A DNA stretch of 64,000 nt from Streptomonospora sp. PA3 (lineage in GTDB: Bacteria; Actinomycetota; Actinomycetes; Streptosporangiales; Streptosporangiaceae), in the NCBI RefSeq assembly GCF_009728995.1, contig NZ_VTZW01000019.1, positions 124,001 through 188,000 on the forward strand. The letters run 5' to 3'. The notes below the pieces were generated by a model that ran no database searches, was not told the DNA's origin, and saw nothing but the letters and a program-made list of their open reading frames with translations. Positions 24,915 through 32,531 of this stretch are shown here, piece after piece. How positions within the stretch are numbered: position 1 is the first letter of the stretch; every line of letters begins with the position of its first letter. A program made the translations under genes and the position numbers.

Positions 24915-25104
24915 GCCGGCTCCTAACGCGGGGTGCGGAGTCCTGTCACGGACGGTGACGCCCGCTGGGCACGATACTGCCCGGTGCACGCGCAGGCACG
25001 CAGGTCGCAGGGTGTTTCGTGATACGAGCGAATACCGCGCGTGCGGCCGCCGTTGCGGCGCGGGCGGCGCTCCCGCGGCGCGGGCGGCGCTCCCGCGACG
25101 GCGC

Positions 25105-26442
25105 TCAGCCGGCGCGGCGGGCGCGCAGTGCGAGGACGAAGACCGGAAGCAGCAGGGCCGCCGCGATGGCGTTGAGCGGGCCGAAACCGAGCGCGACCAT
25201 GGTGACGCCCGACAGCGCCGACCCTCCGGCACCGAAGGCGTGCATGAGCAGGTCGGCCGTTCCCTGGGCCTGGGGCCGCCGCTCCGGGGGCAGGGATTCG
25301 GCCAGCAGCGCCGACGCGGAGACGAGTCCGAAAGACCAGCCCAGCCCGAGCAGGGCCAGCCCCACGGCCACCTGCACGGAACCGTCGCCGGCCGTGCCCG
25401 ACAGGGCCGCCGCGCAGAACATGACCGACTGCCCGGCCAGCAGCACCGGCACGCGGCCCCACCGGTCCGAGAGCCACCCCACCAGCGGCGAGAACGCGTA
25501 CATCCCGGCGATGTGCAGGCTGATCGTCAGCCCGATGACGCTGAGTTGCGCACCTTTGGCCTCCATGTGCACCGGCGTCATCGTCATGACGGTGATCATC
25601 GCGGCGTGGGAGGCGACCATGCCGGTGACCGCCAGCAGCGCCCGGGGCTCTGCGGCGATGGCCCGCAGCGACGCGGCCACGGAGACGTGCGACCGCTTCC
25701 GCCCGTCGGCCGCGCCCGGCTGCGCGTCCCCGTCCGCGGAAGCCGCCGCGGCGGCGCGGGAGAGCAGCAGCGGATCGGGGCGCAGCAGGACGGCGACGAC
25801 GGCGCCGGCCGCCGCGAAGGAGACCGTGCTGAAAACCAGCGGCCCGGCAAGCGGGTCCAATCCCAGCGCCCCGGCCACCGCCGCCCCGGGGCCGGTGAGG
25901 TTGGGCCCGGCCACCGAGCCGATGGTCGTCCCCCACACCACCAGCGACAGGTCGCGGCCGCGGGTGCGCTCGGTGGCCAGGTCGGTGGCACTGTGCCGGG
26001 ATTGCAGTCCCGTGGCCGCGCCCGCGCCGAAGAGGCCCATGCCCAGCAGGAAGAGGGGCAGGAGGGCCAGTTGCGTACCCGCGATCGCGGCGACGCCGCC
26101 GAGCGCGGCCAGGAACCAGCCCAGGCTCAGCCCGATGCGCCGCCCCCGGCGCGCCGCGGCACCGGCCAGCGGCAGCGCCAGGACGGCGGCGCCCAGCGTC
26201 ACCATGGTCGTGGCCGCTCCGGCCCAGCCCTGCGAGCCGGTGATGTCGCGGGCGATGATGCCGACGACCGAGACCGCCGCGGCCACGCCGACGCCGCCGA
26301 CGACCTGCGCAGCGGTAAGCACGGCCAGCACCCGCGGACGCGCCCGCGCGGCGCGCAGGGCGGCGGCCGCGGGCGACGGGCCGCCGGCGGCCGCGTCGGT
26401 CTGCGGCACAGGCGGCGGCACGGCTCCGCGCGGCGCCGTCAT
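25105..26442 (-). CDS. MFS transporter, 12 helices
   Basis: 445 residues. Twelve hydrophobic helices in two halves, with a charged central loop around residues 225-255 (ADGDAQPGAADGRKRSH). The motif-A equivalents are ARRGRRIGLSLGW in the first half and GWLSDRWGRVPVLLAG in the second. The N-terminal ~35 residues are Pro/Ala-rich and cytoplasmic. It resembles general actinobacterial drug/metabolite MFS exporters; substrate unknown. No iron box upstream, so it does not look part of the siderophore regulon. Confidence 0.85.
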   Translation of the reverse strand: MTAPRGAVPPPVPQTDAAAGGPSPAAAALRAARARPRVLAVLTAAQVVGGVGVAAAVSVVGIIARDITGSQGWAGAATTMVTLGAAVLALPLAGAAARRGRRIGLSLGWFLAALGGVAAIAGTQLALLPLFLLGMGLFGAGAATGLQSRHSATDLATERTRGRDLSLVVWGTTIGSVAGPNLTGPGAAVAGALGLDPLAGPLVFSTVSFAAAGAVVAVLLRPDPLLLSRAAAAASADGDAQPGAADGRKRSHVSVAASLRAIAAEPRALLAVTGMVASHAAMITVMTMTPVHMEAKGAQLSVIGLTISLHIAGMYAFSPLVGWLSDRWGRVPVLLAGQSVMFCAAALSGTAGDGSVQVAVGLALLGLGWSFGLVSASALLAESLPPERRPQAQGTADLLMHAFGAGGSALSGVTMVALGFGPLNAIAAALLLPVFVLALRARRAG

Positions 26443-26587
26443 CGCCCCTCCGACCGTGCGGTGGCCATGCTTCCCCCGTCCATCTCGGCAGCCGGCTCTG
26501 CTGCCGGACCGAAGTGAGCATAACGTCCGGGTATGACCGGGACGGGATCCTGCCCGGACGCCGGGAGGGAGGTGCCGGCCCTACCGC

Positions 26588-26827
26588 TCAACCCCGGCCG
26601 TAGCGCCAGCGGAGGAAGCCGTGCTCGCGCTCGATGCGGCGCATCTCGGCGTAGAGCGCATCGGGGTCGACGCCCGAGACGACGGCGCCGCCCTGGGGAA
26701 CCGGCCAGCGGGCGAACGCCCAGTAGCGGCGGGTGTAGGCGCCCCACAGGACCAGCCACATACCCTGCTTCTGCCACTCGATGTGCGCCGCGGTCTCGCG
26801 CCGATCGTCGTCTTCGCCGTCGTCCAT
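26588..26827 (-). CDS. Hypothetical 79-aa protein
   Basis: I start it at the ATG at 26827 (MDDGEDDDRR); an in-frame start at 26911 would add 28 residues of poor quality. The product is rich in aromatic residues (HIEWQKQGMWLVLWGAYTRR, YWAFARWPVP) and ends in ALYAEMRRIEREHGFLRWRYGRG. No family recognised. The aromatic, charged composition is typical of real small actinomycete proteins rather than a chance frame. It has no clear partner; the DUF397 gene ends 180 bp upstream on the same strand, with a terminator hairpin between. Confidence 0.55.
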   Translation of the reverse strand: MDDGEDDDRRETAAHIEWQKQGMWLVLWGAYTRRYWAFARWPVPQGGAVVSGVDPDALYAEMRRIEREHGFLRWRYGRG

Positions 26828-26923
26828 AGCGAGTGGCTCATACCCGGCGCACCATGCGGCGATCGGGCCGGATGTGGTCACCCCTGGCCTCTGGACAGAA
26901 AGGCGACACACGCCCCGGAAACG

Positions 26924-26960
26924 CGCACGTGCCCCGGCCGAACGGGTCGGGGCACGTGCG
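26924..26960 (-). terminator. Hairpin terminator after the DUF397 gene
   Basis: Thirteen-base perfect arms (CGCACGTGCCCCG and its complement) flank an 11-nt loop, 46 bp beyond the stop of the DUF397 gene on the minus strand. Confidence 0.6.
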
Positions 26961-27005
26961 TGCGATCTTCCGTTGTGGGATGAAGCGGGAGGAAGGAGGT
27001 CAAAG

Positions 27006-27179
27006 TCAGAGGGTGTGGGCCGCCATGACGAAGGCGCGCCATTCGGCGAGGGGAAAGGCCAGGTGCCCGGCGTCGCGGTGCTGGGTGTCGCGGACGAGGG
27101 CGTGCTCGGTGGAGGTGCGGCACTCTAGGCAGTCACCGGAGGGTTGGCTGTAGCTGCTCTTCCGCCAGTCGGTATTCAC
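27006..27179 (-). CDS. DUF397 domain protein
   Basis: 57 residues from a GTG at 27179, preceded by GGGAGGCAG. The sequence starts NTDWRKSSYSQPSGDCLEC and continues to VRDTQHRDAGHLAFPLAEWR, AFVMAAHTL, which is the full DUF397 pattern (WRKSSYS, C-E/V, VRDS, F-x-x-EWxAF). These proteins are almost always encoded next to an XRE/DUF5753 regulator, as here. The start lies 47 nt inside the 3' end of that regulator gene, so translation is coupled. Such pairs are proposed to act in developmental or antibiotic regulation (WhiJ-like), with the DUF397 protein modulating the regulator. Confidence 0.88.
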   Translation of the reverse strand: MNTDWRKSSYSQPSGDCLECRTSTEHALVRDTQHRDAGHLAFPLAEWRAFVMAAHTL

Positions 27180-27942
27180 GTTCTGCCTCCCTGATCATTT
27201 CAGTGCTACGGGATGGATCATAGGCAAAAGCAGTAAGAGTCCCCCACAGCACCCCCAAGCGGTGCAACTCGGACGGGTCGTCGATTAGAACGCCTCCGCT
27301 CACATGCTCGGCGTAGGCCATGGGCAGCCTGTCTTTGAAGCTGAACAGCCGAAAATGCCCTGCCAGCCCGGCAAGAGTCGGAGTCTCCGCCGGGAGCACT
27401 TGAAGCACGATACGTTCCGCTTCGATAAGTTTCACGATGTGGTTGAGCTGCTCGGACATTACCTGTGCGCCACCGACTCGAGTCCTTAGTACATGCTCGG
27501 GCACAACGAAGGAGAGCGTCGCCGTGAGAGCCGCCAACCGGCTGCATCGGGCCGAGATCACGCTTTCCATGTCCTCACCCGGCCGCCCGTCGTGAAAGGT
27601 CGCCCGCGCATATGCGGCCGTCTGCAGAACCCCGGGCAGCAGCATCGCGTGGAACTGCTTGATGTCAGAGGCTTTCGGCTCGCATTCCGTCGCCTGCCGT
27701 GACCACGTGGGATCGTTGCTGCGCGCCTGGGTCCGCGTCCACCTGTCGAGCAGTGCCCCGCTCGTGCCGTAGAGGTCTTCCAATGCGCGGGCGGTCGATC
27801 GTTGACACACCCTCTCACCCCGTTCGACCTTGCCCACGAGGGAGGAACTGAGACCGACCGAGGACGCCACCTGGTCAATGGTCAGCCCAGCTTGCAGACG
27901 GCAGTCGCGCAGATAACTACCGAATTCCTTCCAGTCGTTCAC
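27133..27942 (-). CDS. XRE-family regulator with DUF5753 domain
   Basis: 269 residues from a GTG at 27942; an ATG at 27963 is an alternative and neither has a strong ribosome site. The N-terminal helix-turn-helix is LRDCRLQAGLTIDQVASSVG, LSSSLVGKVERGERV (residues 10-45). The DUF5753 domain follows (ASDIKQFHAMLLPGVLQTAA, YARATFHDG, LSFVVPEHVLRTRVGG and a C-terminal VLWGTLTAFAYDPSRSTEMI). This is the WhiJ-like class of actinobacterial regulators. It overlaps the DUF397 gene downstream and is divergent from the small gene at 28052, with 109 bp between them that should hold both promoters. Confidence 0.87.
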   Translation of the reverse strand: MNDWKEFGSYLRDCRLQAGLTIDQVASSVGLSSSLVGKVERGERVCQRSTARALEDLYGTSGALLDRWTRTQARSNDPTWSRQATECEPKASDIKQFHAMLLPGVLQTAAYARATFHDGRPGEDMESVISARCSRLAALTATLSFVVPEHVLRTRVGGAQVMSEQLNHIVKLIEAERIVLQVLPAETPTLAGLAGHFRLFSFKDRLPMAYAEHVSGGVLIDDPSELHRLGVLWGTLTAFAYDPSRSTEMIREAEREYRLAEEQLQPTLR

Positions 27943-28051
27943 AGGACAAGACTGACACATCTGCCGCACACGAGTGCACGTTTTCACACAATGGACCCCC
28001 GATTCCGTGCAATCGGTATTCGCCTTCACTGGGCAAGGCGAATCTAGAGGC

Positions 28052-28327
28052 ATGGAAGACATCGCTACTGCGGCCGAATGGCCCATCGAAGTCCGTACTC
28101 GAATTGCCGACCTCAATCGGGTCAATCCCAGCATGTACCGTGTCTGGGGCTCTTCCCACGAAGACGGGAGTTTCGGGGCGTACTACGCGTCCCTCCACCC
28201 GCACCTGCGCCGCGCCGGGAGCAGGTTCGCGCCGACTCTGGGCAGTGAGAGCCACCTGCACCTGGAGCGCATGCTGATGTGTCCACCCGACCGGATCGAC
28301 GCCTTCAGGTGGCCCGGAAGCGACTGA
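28052..28327 (+). CDS. Hypothetical 91-aa protein, divergent from the XRE regulator
   Basis: ATG at 28052 with AGAGG just upstream. Product begins MEDIATAAEWPIEVRTRIAD and holds YRVWGSSHEDGSFGAYYASL in the middle and HLERMLMCPPDRIDAFRWPG near the end. No family recognised. Codon use is less GC-extreme than in shadow frames and the aromatic residues are spread through the chain, which supports a real gene. In many actinomycetes the gene opposite an XRE/DUF397 pair belongs to the same regulatory module, often an anti-sigma-like ATPase; this protein is too short to be one. Confidence 0.5.
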   Translation: MEDIATAAEWPIEVRTRIADLNRVNPSMYRVWGSSHEDGSFGAYYASLHPHLRRAGSRFAPTLGSESHLHLERMLMCPPDRIDAFRWPGSD

Positions 28328-28358
28328 CCTCGCCCGCCGACCCTCGGCCGCACCCGGA

Positions 28359-28401
28359 CGGAACCATGGCCCTTCGAGTCGGGCCGAGGACCATGGTTCC
28401 G
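28359..28401. terminator. Hairpin between convergent genes
   Basis: CGGAACCATGG at 28359-28369 pairs perfectly with CCATGGTTCCG at 28391-28401 across a 21-nt loop. It lies between the convergent small gene at 28052 and the membrane protein gene ending at 28412, so it can terminate from both sides. Confidence 0.6.
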
Positions 28402-28411
28402 CTGCGATCGA

Positions 28412-28936
28412 TCATCGGGACGGATCCAGCGCGTACAGCAGCATGTCGGCTTCGTGACGGGCGACGGCGAACTCCCAGCGACCGGCGGCGGTGTCGACCG
28501 CGATGATCCGTCTCGCCGCCGACCGCTTCGTGGCCGGGCGCCCGTCGCGCTCCTCCGCGAGCGCCAGCGGCACTGCCAGCGCGACCGCCTTTCCCGGCCC
28601 CAGCAGAAGCCGGTGGCGGCGCCACACGATCGGATCGGCGGCCGACAACTCCACGTCGAGCACGCCCCTGCGCAGCCGCCGCCGACCCGGCGCTCGCCCG
28701 ACGGCGCGGATCCGCACCCACTCCCCCGCACGCAGCGGCGCCCACCGCGACCGCCCCGGCTCCGTTGGCAGCAGCAACTGGGCCACGACGTTATGGAACA
28801 GGGCGAAGAACGCCCATCCCAGCGCCGTCGGTACCTCGCCGGTCGACAGGTACCAGGCTGCGCCGGTCAGCGCGGCGGCCAGCGTACCGACGGCTGCCAC
28901 CACCGCCTGCCTGGCCTTCCTGTTGGCCGGTAGCAC
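28412..28936 (-). CDS. Two-helix membrane protein, unknown
   Basis: 174 residues from a GTG at 28936 with GGGAGG 7 nt upstream, which I prefer to the in-frame ATG at 29011. A basic N-terminus (LPANRKARQ) is followed by two closely spaced membrane helices (AVVAAVGTLAAALTGAAWYL and VPTALGWAFFALFHNVVAQL) and a cytoplasmic ~110-residue domain of mixed strands (WVRIRAVGRAPGRRRLRRGV through RIIAVDTAAGRWEFAVARH). No family recognised; the C-terminal part has the look of a PH-like or small beta domain, but this is a guess. About 130 bp separates it from panD upstream on the same strand. Confidence 0.6.
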   Translation of the reverse strand: MLPANRKARQAVVAAVGTLAAALTGAAWYLSTGEVPTALGWAFFALFHNVVAQLLLPTEPGRSRWAPLRAGEWVRIRAVGRAPGRRRLRRGVLDVELSAADPIVWRRHRLLLGPGKAVALAVPLALAEERDGRPATKRSAARRIIAVDTAAGRWEFAVARHEADMLLYALDPSR

Positions 28937-29065
28937 GACGGTTCCTCCCGGCTCGCTGGGGGATGCGAGTTCCTGGAGAGGATACGGCGCCGTTTCGACG
29001 GGCGGGCGCACGCCCCGGGGTCGGCGACTCCGGGGCCGCGACGCCGACGGCAGCTGCGGCGCTGC

Positions 29066-29485
29066 TCAGGCTCCGGCCAGGGTGGCGCCCGAGACCAGCT
29101 CGGAGCCGGGAACCGGCTCGGCGGGGTCGTCGCCCAGGGACACGATGCGGTTGGTGGTGTCGACGTGGACCACGCGCGGCCGGTGGTGAGGGCGCTCGGA
29201 CTCCTCCAGCTCCACGTACGACATGATGATGACCAGGTCGCCGGGGTTCACCAGGTGGGCGGCCGCGCCGTTGATTCCGATGACGCCGCTGCCGCGCTCG
29301 CCGGCGATGGTGTAGGTGACGAGGCGGTTACCGTTGTCGATGTCGACCACGTGGACCTGCTCGCCCTCGACGATGTCGGCCGCCTCCAGCAGGTCGGCGT
29401 CAATGGTGATCGATCCCACGTAGTGCAGGTCGGCCTGGGTGACCGTCGCCCGGTGGATCTTGCCGTGGAACAGGGTGCGACGCAC
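29066..29485 (-). CDS. panD: Aspartate 1-decarboxylase
   Basis: 139 residues from GTG at 29485 (GAGGTAGGA upstream). It makes beta-alanine from L-aspartate for pantothenate and coenzyme A. The self-cleavage site YVGSITID (Gly24-Ser25, where Ser25 becomes the pyruvoyl cofactor) is present, as are the N-terminal [20 protein letters not shown], the active-site [20 protein letters not shown] and [11 protein letters not shown]. Length is normal. Standing alone rather than with panB/panC, it borders the repeat-rich spacer before the siderophore locus; coenzyme A is the donor of the carrier arm in that locus, but the link may be chance. Confidence 0.95.
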   Translation of the reverse strand: MRRTLFHGKIHRATVTQADLHYVGSITIDADLLEAADIVEGEQVHVVDIDNGNRLVTYTIAGERGSGVIGINGAAAHLVNPGDLVIIMSYVELEESERPHHRPRVVHVDTTNRIVSLGDDPAEPVPGSELVSGATLAGA

Positions 29486-29984
29486 GATGTCCTACCTCGT
29501 TTCCCTCACTGCGATATGACTACAGGCCCTGATGAGGGTCCCGTGCACGCTCGTGGCGGCCCGCCGGAGAACCGCGGCGGAGCGGGGTGCCGATAGTCGG
29601 AAACGCCCCGTTTGCGGGCCGAATTCCGCGATCGCCACCCGAGGGTAGTGTGCGCCGAGTTGTGCGCGTGAATCGGGGGGCGGACATGCGCGCCGCCGGC
29701 GCGGTCGGGCTGCCGCACCGCCGCCCGTTCCCCTGGTGACGGCGGCTCCGACCGGATCGATCATCCTGCCCGGTTCGGCCTCGGCGCTCCTGGCCCCACT
29801 GCCGTTTGGTCAGCCCTCCCAGTGGATTCGGCCCCGGCCTGCACGTCTCGCGGATCGGTCCGGGGCAGCGGTGGCGGCGGTGGGCGACGGGGCAGCGAAG
29901 CCGACGGGGGTACGGGACGGCGACCACCGACACCGGGGCCGGCGAATGGCCGGTCGCCCGGCGAGGCAGCGAGGGCCGCGCGGC

Positions 29985-30261
29985 GTGCAGCCCGCGCGGA
30001 TCGGTCCGGGTGCCCGCCGGTGCCGGTGAGCGACGTGGGCAGCGACGACCTCGGAGGGTCGGGCCCGCACGGATCGGTCCGGGTGCTCGCCGGTTGCGCA
30101 CGCGACGAGGGCGGCAAGGACGGCGCACGGTCCAACCCGCGCCCACCGCTCCCGGTGCCCGCCGGTGCGGCATCCGACGAGGCGGTAAGGGCGGCGCGGG
30201 GTGCAGCCCGCGCGGATCGGTTCGGGTGCCCGCCGGTGCCGGTGAGCGACGTGGGCAGCGA
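29985..30261 (+). repeat. 61-bp direct repeat, two copies
   Basis: 29985-30045 and 30201-30261 are identical except for one base (TCCGGG against TTCGGG), with 155 bp between them. Sequence just before each copy (GGGC.GCGCGG) is also alike. More degenerate relatives (GCACGGATCGGTCCGGGTG and others) occur between the copies at about 30072, and in inverted form near 31160-31260. Confidence 0.75.
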
Positions 30262-30353
30262 GCACGACAGGGGTCGCGGTACGCCGCATCCATCGGCACA
30301 TCCGGCCCGAAATGCCGAATGCCCGATTTAGTTTAACTCTCTCCCACCTCGGT

Positions 30354-30419
30354 CGCGTCGAGGGTGTCGGTGGGGCCACTCTCGGCGTCGAGAGTGGCCC
30401 CACCGACACCCTCGACGCG
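30354..30419. repeat. 66-bp perfect hairpin (31-bp arms, 4-nt loop)
   Basis: Two perfectly complementary 31-base arms flank the tetraloop GCGT. Further out, CCGAATGCCCGA (about 30315) pairs with TCGGACATTCGG (about 30437) with one mismatch, so the structure may be nested over about 135 bp. There is no adjoining gene for which it is an obvious terminator; panD ends 1.3 kb away. Confidence 0.85.
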
Positions 30420-30892
30420 GGAACCCGACACGAAACTCGGACATTCGGAACCTTCGGGGCGGCGGCGAGGCCACGAGAGGCGCCGCGCGATCGCCCGGGC
30501 GGGCCCCGGGCCGCGCGGCGGGCGGCCCGCGGCGTCGAATCCTCCCGCGGTGTCCGGTATGCGGGGGCGCCGAGACGGTCCGCACGGCCCGGATCGGCGA
30601 TGATCATGGCGTTTGGAGCGGAATCGGCGCCCGAAGCGCTCCAAACGCGCACCTCGTGGCACCCCGGCCGCCTCCACCCCCCGCCACAGGCGGGCATTCC
30701 GGACAAACCACCCCGGATTCCTTCCGCATCCCGGAAGATCCGGGATGCGACGCGCCGCGCAGCCCCACCGCGCGCCATCGGCGGGCATCGTCGACCCGCG
30801 CGAGGCGAAATGCCCGAAAAGTCCCCGCCCGGGCCGTGTCCCAGGACGGCGGGGGCTGCCGTCCAGGAACCCACCGGGAACCACCCGGGGCG

Positions 30893-31085
30893 GCCACCAT
30901 CGGGGCTGCGGCAATGGGTGCGCCTCGCGAAGCGCGGTCACAGCTTGCCGCCGAGCGCACGCAGCCCGTCCCAGGTGGAGCCGCACCACCGGTGGCGGGC
31001 CTCCGAAACAAGGGTGCGCCGTGCGCTCGGCGGCAAGCTGGCGCACCGCGCTTCGCGCATCACAGCCCCATTGCCGCAACCTCCT
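30893..31085 (+). repeat. Long self-complementary repeat, copy 1
   Basis: An imperfect ~190-bp palindrome. The left arm contains GCGGCAATGGG, GCGAAGCGCGG and AGCTTGCCGCCGAGCGCAC, the right arm carries their complements in reverse order, and the middle is a ~60-nt conserved loop region around CCGCACCACCGGTGGCGGG. Copies 2 (31378-31565) and 3 (36815-37010, opposite orientation) share both arms and loop. Similarity to copy 2 continues about 30 bp beyond the right arm. Confidence 0.78.
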
Positions 31086-31377
31086 GTGGTGACCGACTCC
31101 TTGAACACGACGTAGGCGGCCCCCACCAACGCCCTCGCCGCCCCCGTCACCTGCCGCACCGGCGGGCACCGGAACCGGCACGCGCCGCCCCAAGCCATCC
31201 GCCGGCCGTCGGTGCCCTCGTCGGATGCGCAACCGGCGAGCACCCGAACCGATCCCCGCGGGCCCGGCCGTCCACCGACCCCCGCCGTCCTCGCCGCATG
31301 ACCGGTCGGGGAAGGGGACGCGATGGAACGGCGGGGGCGCCGCTTGCGAGGAACCCACCGGGTACCGCCTGGGGCGG

Positions 31378-31565
31378 TGACCATCGGGGTTGCGGCAATG
31401 GGCGCGGTCCGCGTAGCGCGGTCGCAGCTTGCCGCCGAGCGCACGCGGTTCTTCCCAGGCGGAGCCGCACCACCGGTGGCGGGGCTCCGGTGCAAAGGTG
31501 CGCCGTGCGCTCGGCGGCAAGCCGACGCACAGCGCTACGCGCAATCCAGCCCCATTGCCGCAGCC
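31378..31565 (+). repeat. Long self-complementary repeat, copy 2
   Basis: Same plan as copy 1: GCGGCAATGGG, GCGTAGCGC and GCTTGCCGCCGAGCGCAC in the left arm, with complements in the right arm. Where copy 1 has GCGAAGCGC pairing with GCGCTTCGC, this copy has GCGTAGCGC pairing with GCGCTACGC, a compensatory change. It ends about 50 bp before the stop of the siderophore-interacting protein gene, so it may also act as that operon's terminator. Confidence 0.78.
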
Positions 31566-31619
31566 GCTGTGACCGGCTCCTTAAAACAGGACGTAGCCCC
31601 AGGCCCAGCCCCAGTCCTC

Positions 31620-32435
31620 CTAGTCCTCGTCCTCGTGGTGGTCGTGGTTGGTGGTGCCGCGCCGCCAGTAGCCGTCGACGTCGAAGGACGTCCCGCGCTC
31701 GAAGCCCACCTCCTTGAGATAGCGGCGGATGGGCTTGAGGGTGAGCGCCTCGCCCGCGCACCAGGCGAAGCCGCGGCCCTCGGGCAGTCGGGCGCCGCGG
31801 ATCGCCCGCTCCAGCAGGTCGGTGGTGCCGGGGGCGGCGCCGTCGCGGTGCAGCCAGGTGACGGTGGCGCCCGCGGGCGCGTCCAGTTCCTGCTCCTCGC
31901 CCGCGTCGGCCACCTCCAGGAACGCCAGGACCCGGGCATCGCGCGGCAGCTCCTGTTCGAGCCACCGGGCGGCGGCGGGCAGGGCGGTCTCGTCGGCGCC
32001 GATGAGGTAGTAGTCGAAGCCGTAGTCCATGTGGTGGGTGCCGCGCGGACCGAGGACGCCGAGCCGGTCGCCGGGGCGGGCGCGAGCGGCCCAGCGGCCG
32101 CCGGGGCCGTGGTCGTGGGCGACGAGGTCGATGGTTAGCTCGCCGGCGCCGGCGTCGTAGCGGCGGACCGTGTAGTCGCGGTAGACCAGCTCGGGCGAGC
32201 GCATGTTCCACCGGCCGTCGGCGTCGAACTCGGGCAGGCGCAGCTCGCCGGTGCGCTCGTCGGGGAAGAAGAGCTTCACGTGGTCGGTGAAGTTCTCGCT
32301 GCGGAAGCCCTCGATGTCGGAGCCGGTGAGGACGACGCGCACCATGCCCGGGGTGACGCGCTCGACCGTGCGCACTTCGAGGGTCCGGGAGCGCAGGGGG
32401 AACAACTCCACCCGCGGGTCGCTGACGGTGGCCAT
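31620..32435 (-). CDS. Siderophore-interacting protein, FAD-dependent ferric reductase
   Basis: 271 residues from the ATG at 32435 (AGGAG 10 nt upstream). Reduces ferric siderophore in the cytoplasm using FAD and NAD(P)H. The FAD domain has the R-x-Y-T motif in VYRDYTVRRYD and LGVLGPRGTH; the NAD(P)-binding half ends in the family signature FAWCAGEALTLKPIRRYL and GYWRRGTTNH. The tail is His/Glu/Asp-rich. An iron box lies at 32513-32531, between this gene and the exporter gene upstream on the same strand, so it can be transcribed under iron control from its own promoter. Together with FhuF at 22.5 kb the window holds two different classes of siderophore reductase. Confidence 0.92.
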   Translation of the reverse strand: MATVSDPRVELFPLRSRTLEVRTVERVTPGMVRVVLTGSDIEGFRSENFTDHVKLFFPDERTGELRLPEFDADGRWNMRSPELVYRDYTVRRYDAGAGELTIDLVAHDHGPGGRWAARARPGDRLGVLGPRGTHHMDYGFDYYLIGADETALPAAARWLEQELPRDARVLAFLEVADAGEEQELDAPAGATVTWLHRDGAAPGTTDLLERAIRGARLPEGRGFAWCAGEALTLKPIRRYLKEVGFERGTSFDVDGYWRRGTTNHDHHEDED

Positions 32436-32512
32436 GGGCGCATCACTCCTGTCGGTTCGGGGTGGCCGCGCGGGCGGCCGGGGCCGGACGCGGACCCGGT
32501 CCCGCCCGCACT

Positions 32513-32531
32513 TTAGCTTAGGCTTGGCTAA
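32513..32531 (-). promoter_or_regulatory. Iron box before the siderophore-interacting protein gene
   Basis: TTAGCTTAGGCTTGGCTAA, a 19-bp match to the IdeR/DmdR operator, lies about 78 bp before the reductase start and overlaps the stop codon of the upstream exporter gene (32528-32530). Confidence 0.83.

Larger units (their letters stand above)
29486..31619. other. 2.1-kb repeat-rich non-coding spacer
   Basis: No open frame here gives a credible protein; the long frames are Arg/Pro/Ala-rich shadows of repeats. It holds a direct repeat (29985-30045 and 30201-30261), a 66-bp perfect hairpin (30354-30419) and two copies of a long self-complementary repeat (about 30893-31085 and 31378-31565). AT-richer sequence (about 30326-30350, including GATTTAGTTTAACTC) sits just before the hairpin. 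It forms the boundary between panD and the siderophore locus. Confidence 0.65.

Noticed and set aside
29985-31260. Possible CRISPR array in the repeat region
   Set aside because: Only two good copies, spacing of 155 bp and no cas genes; it is not an array.
29520-31717. Several 250-400-codon frames on both strands in the 30-kb spacer
   Set aside because: Arg/Pro/Ala-rich, change frame at every repeat and show no ribosome sites; they are translations of repeats and hairpins.
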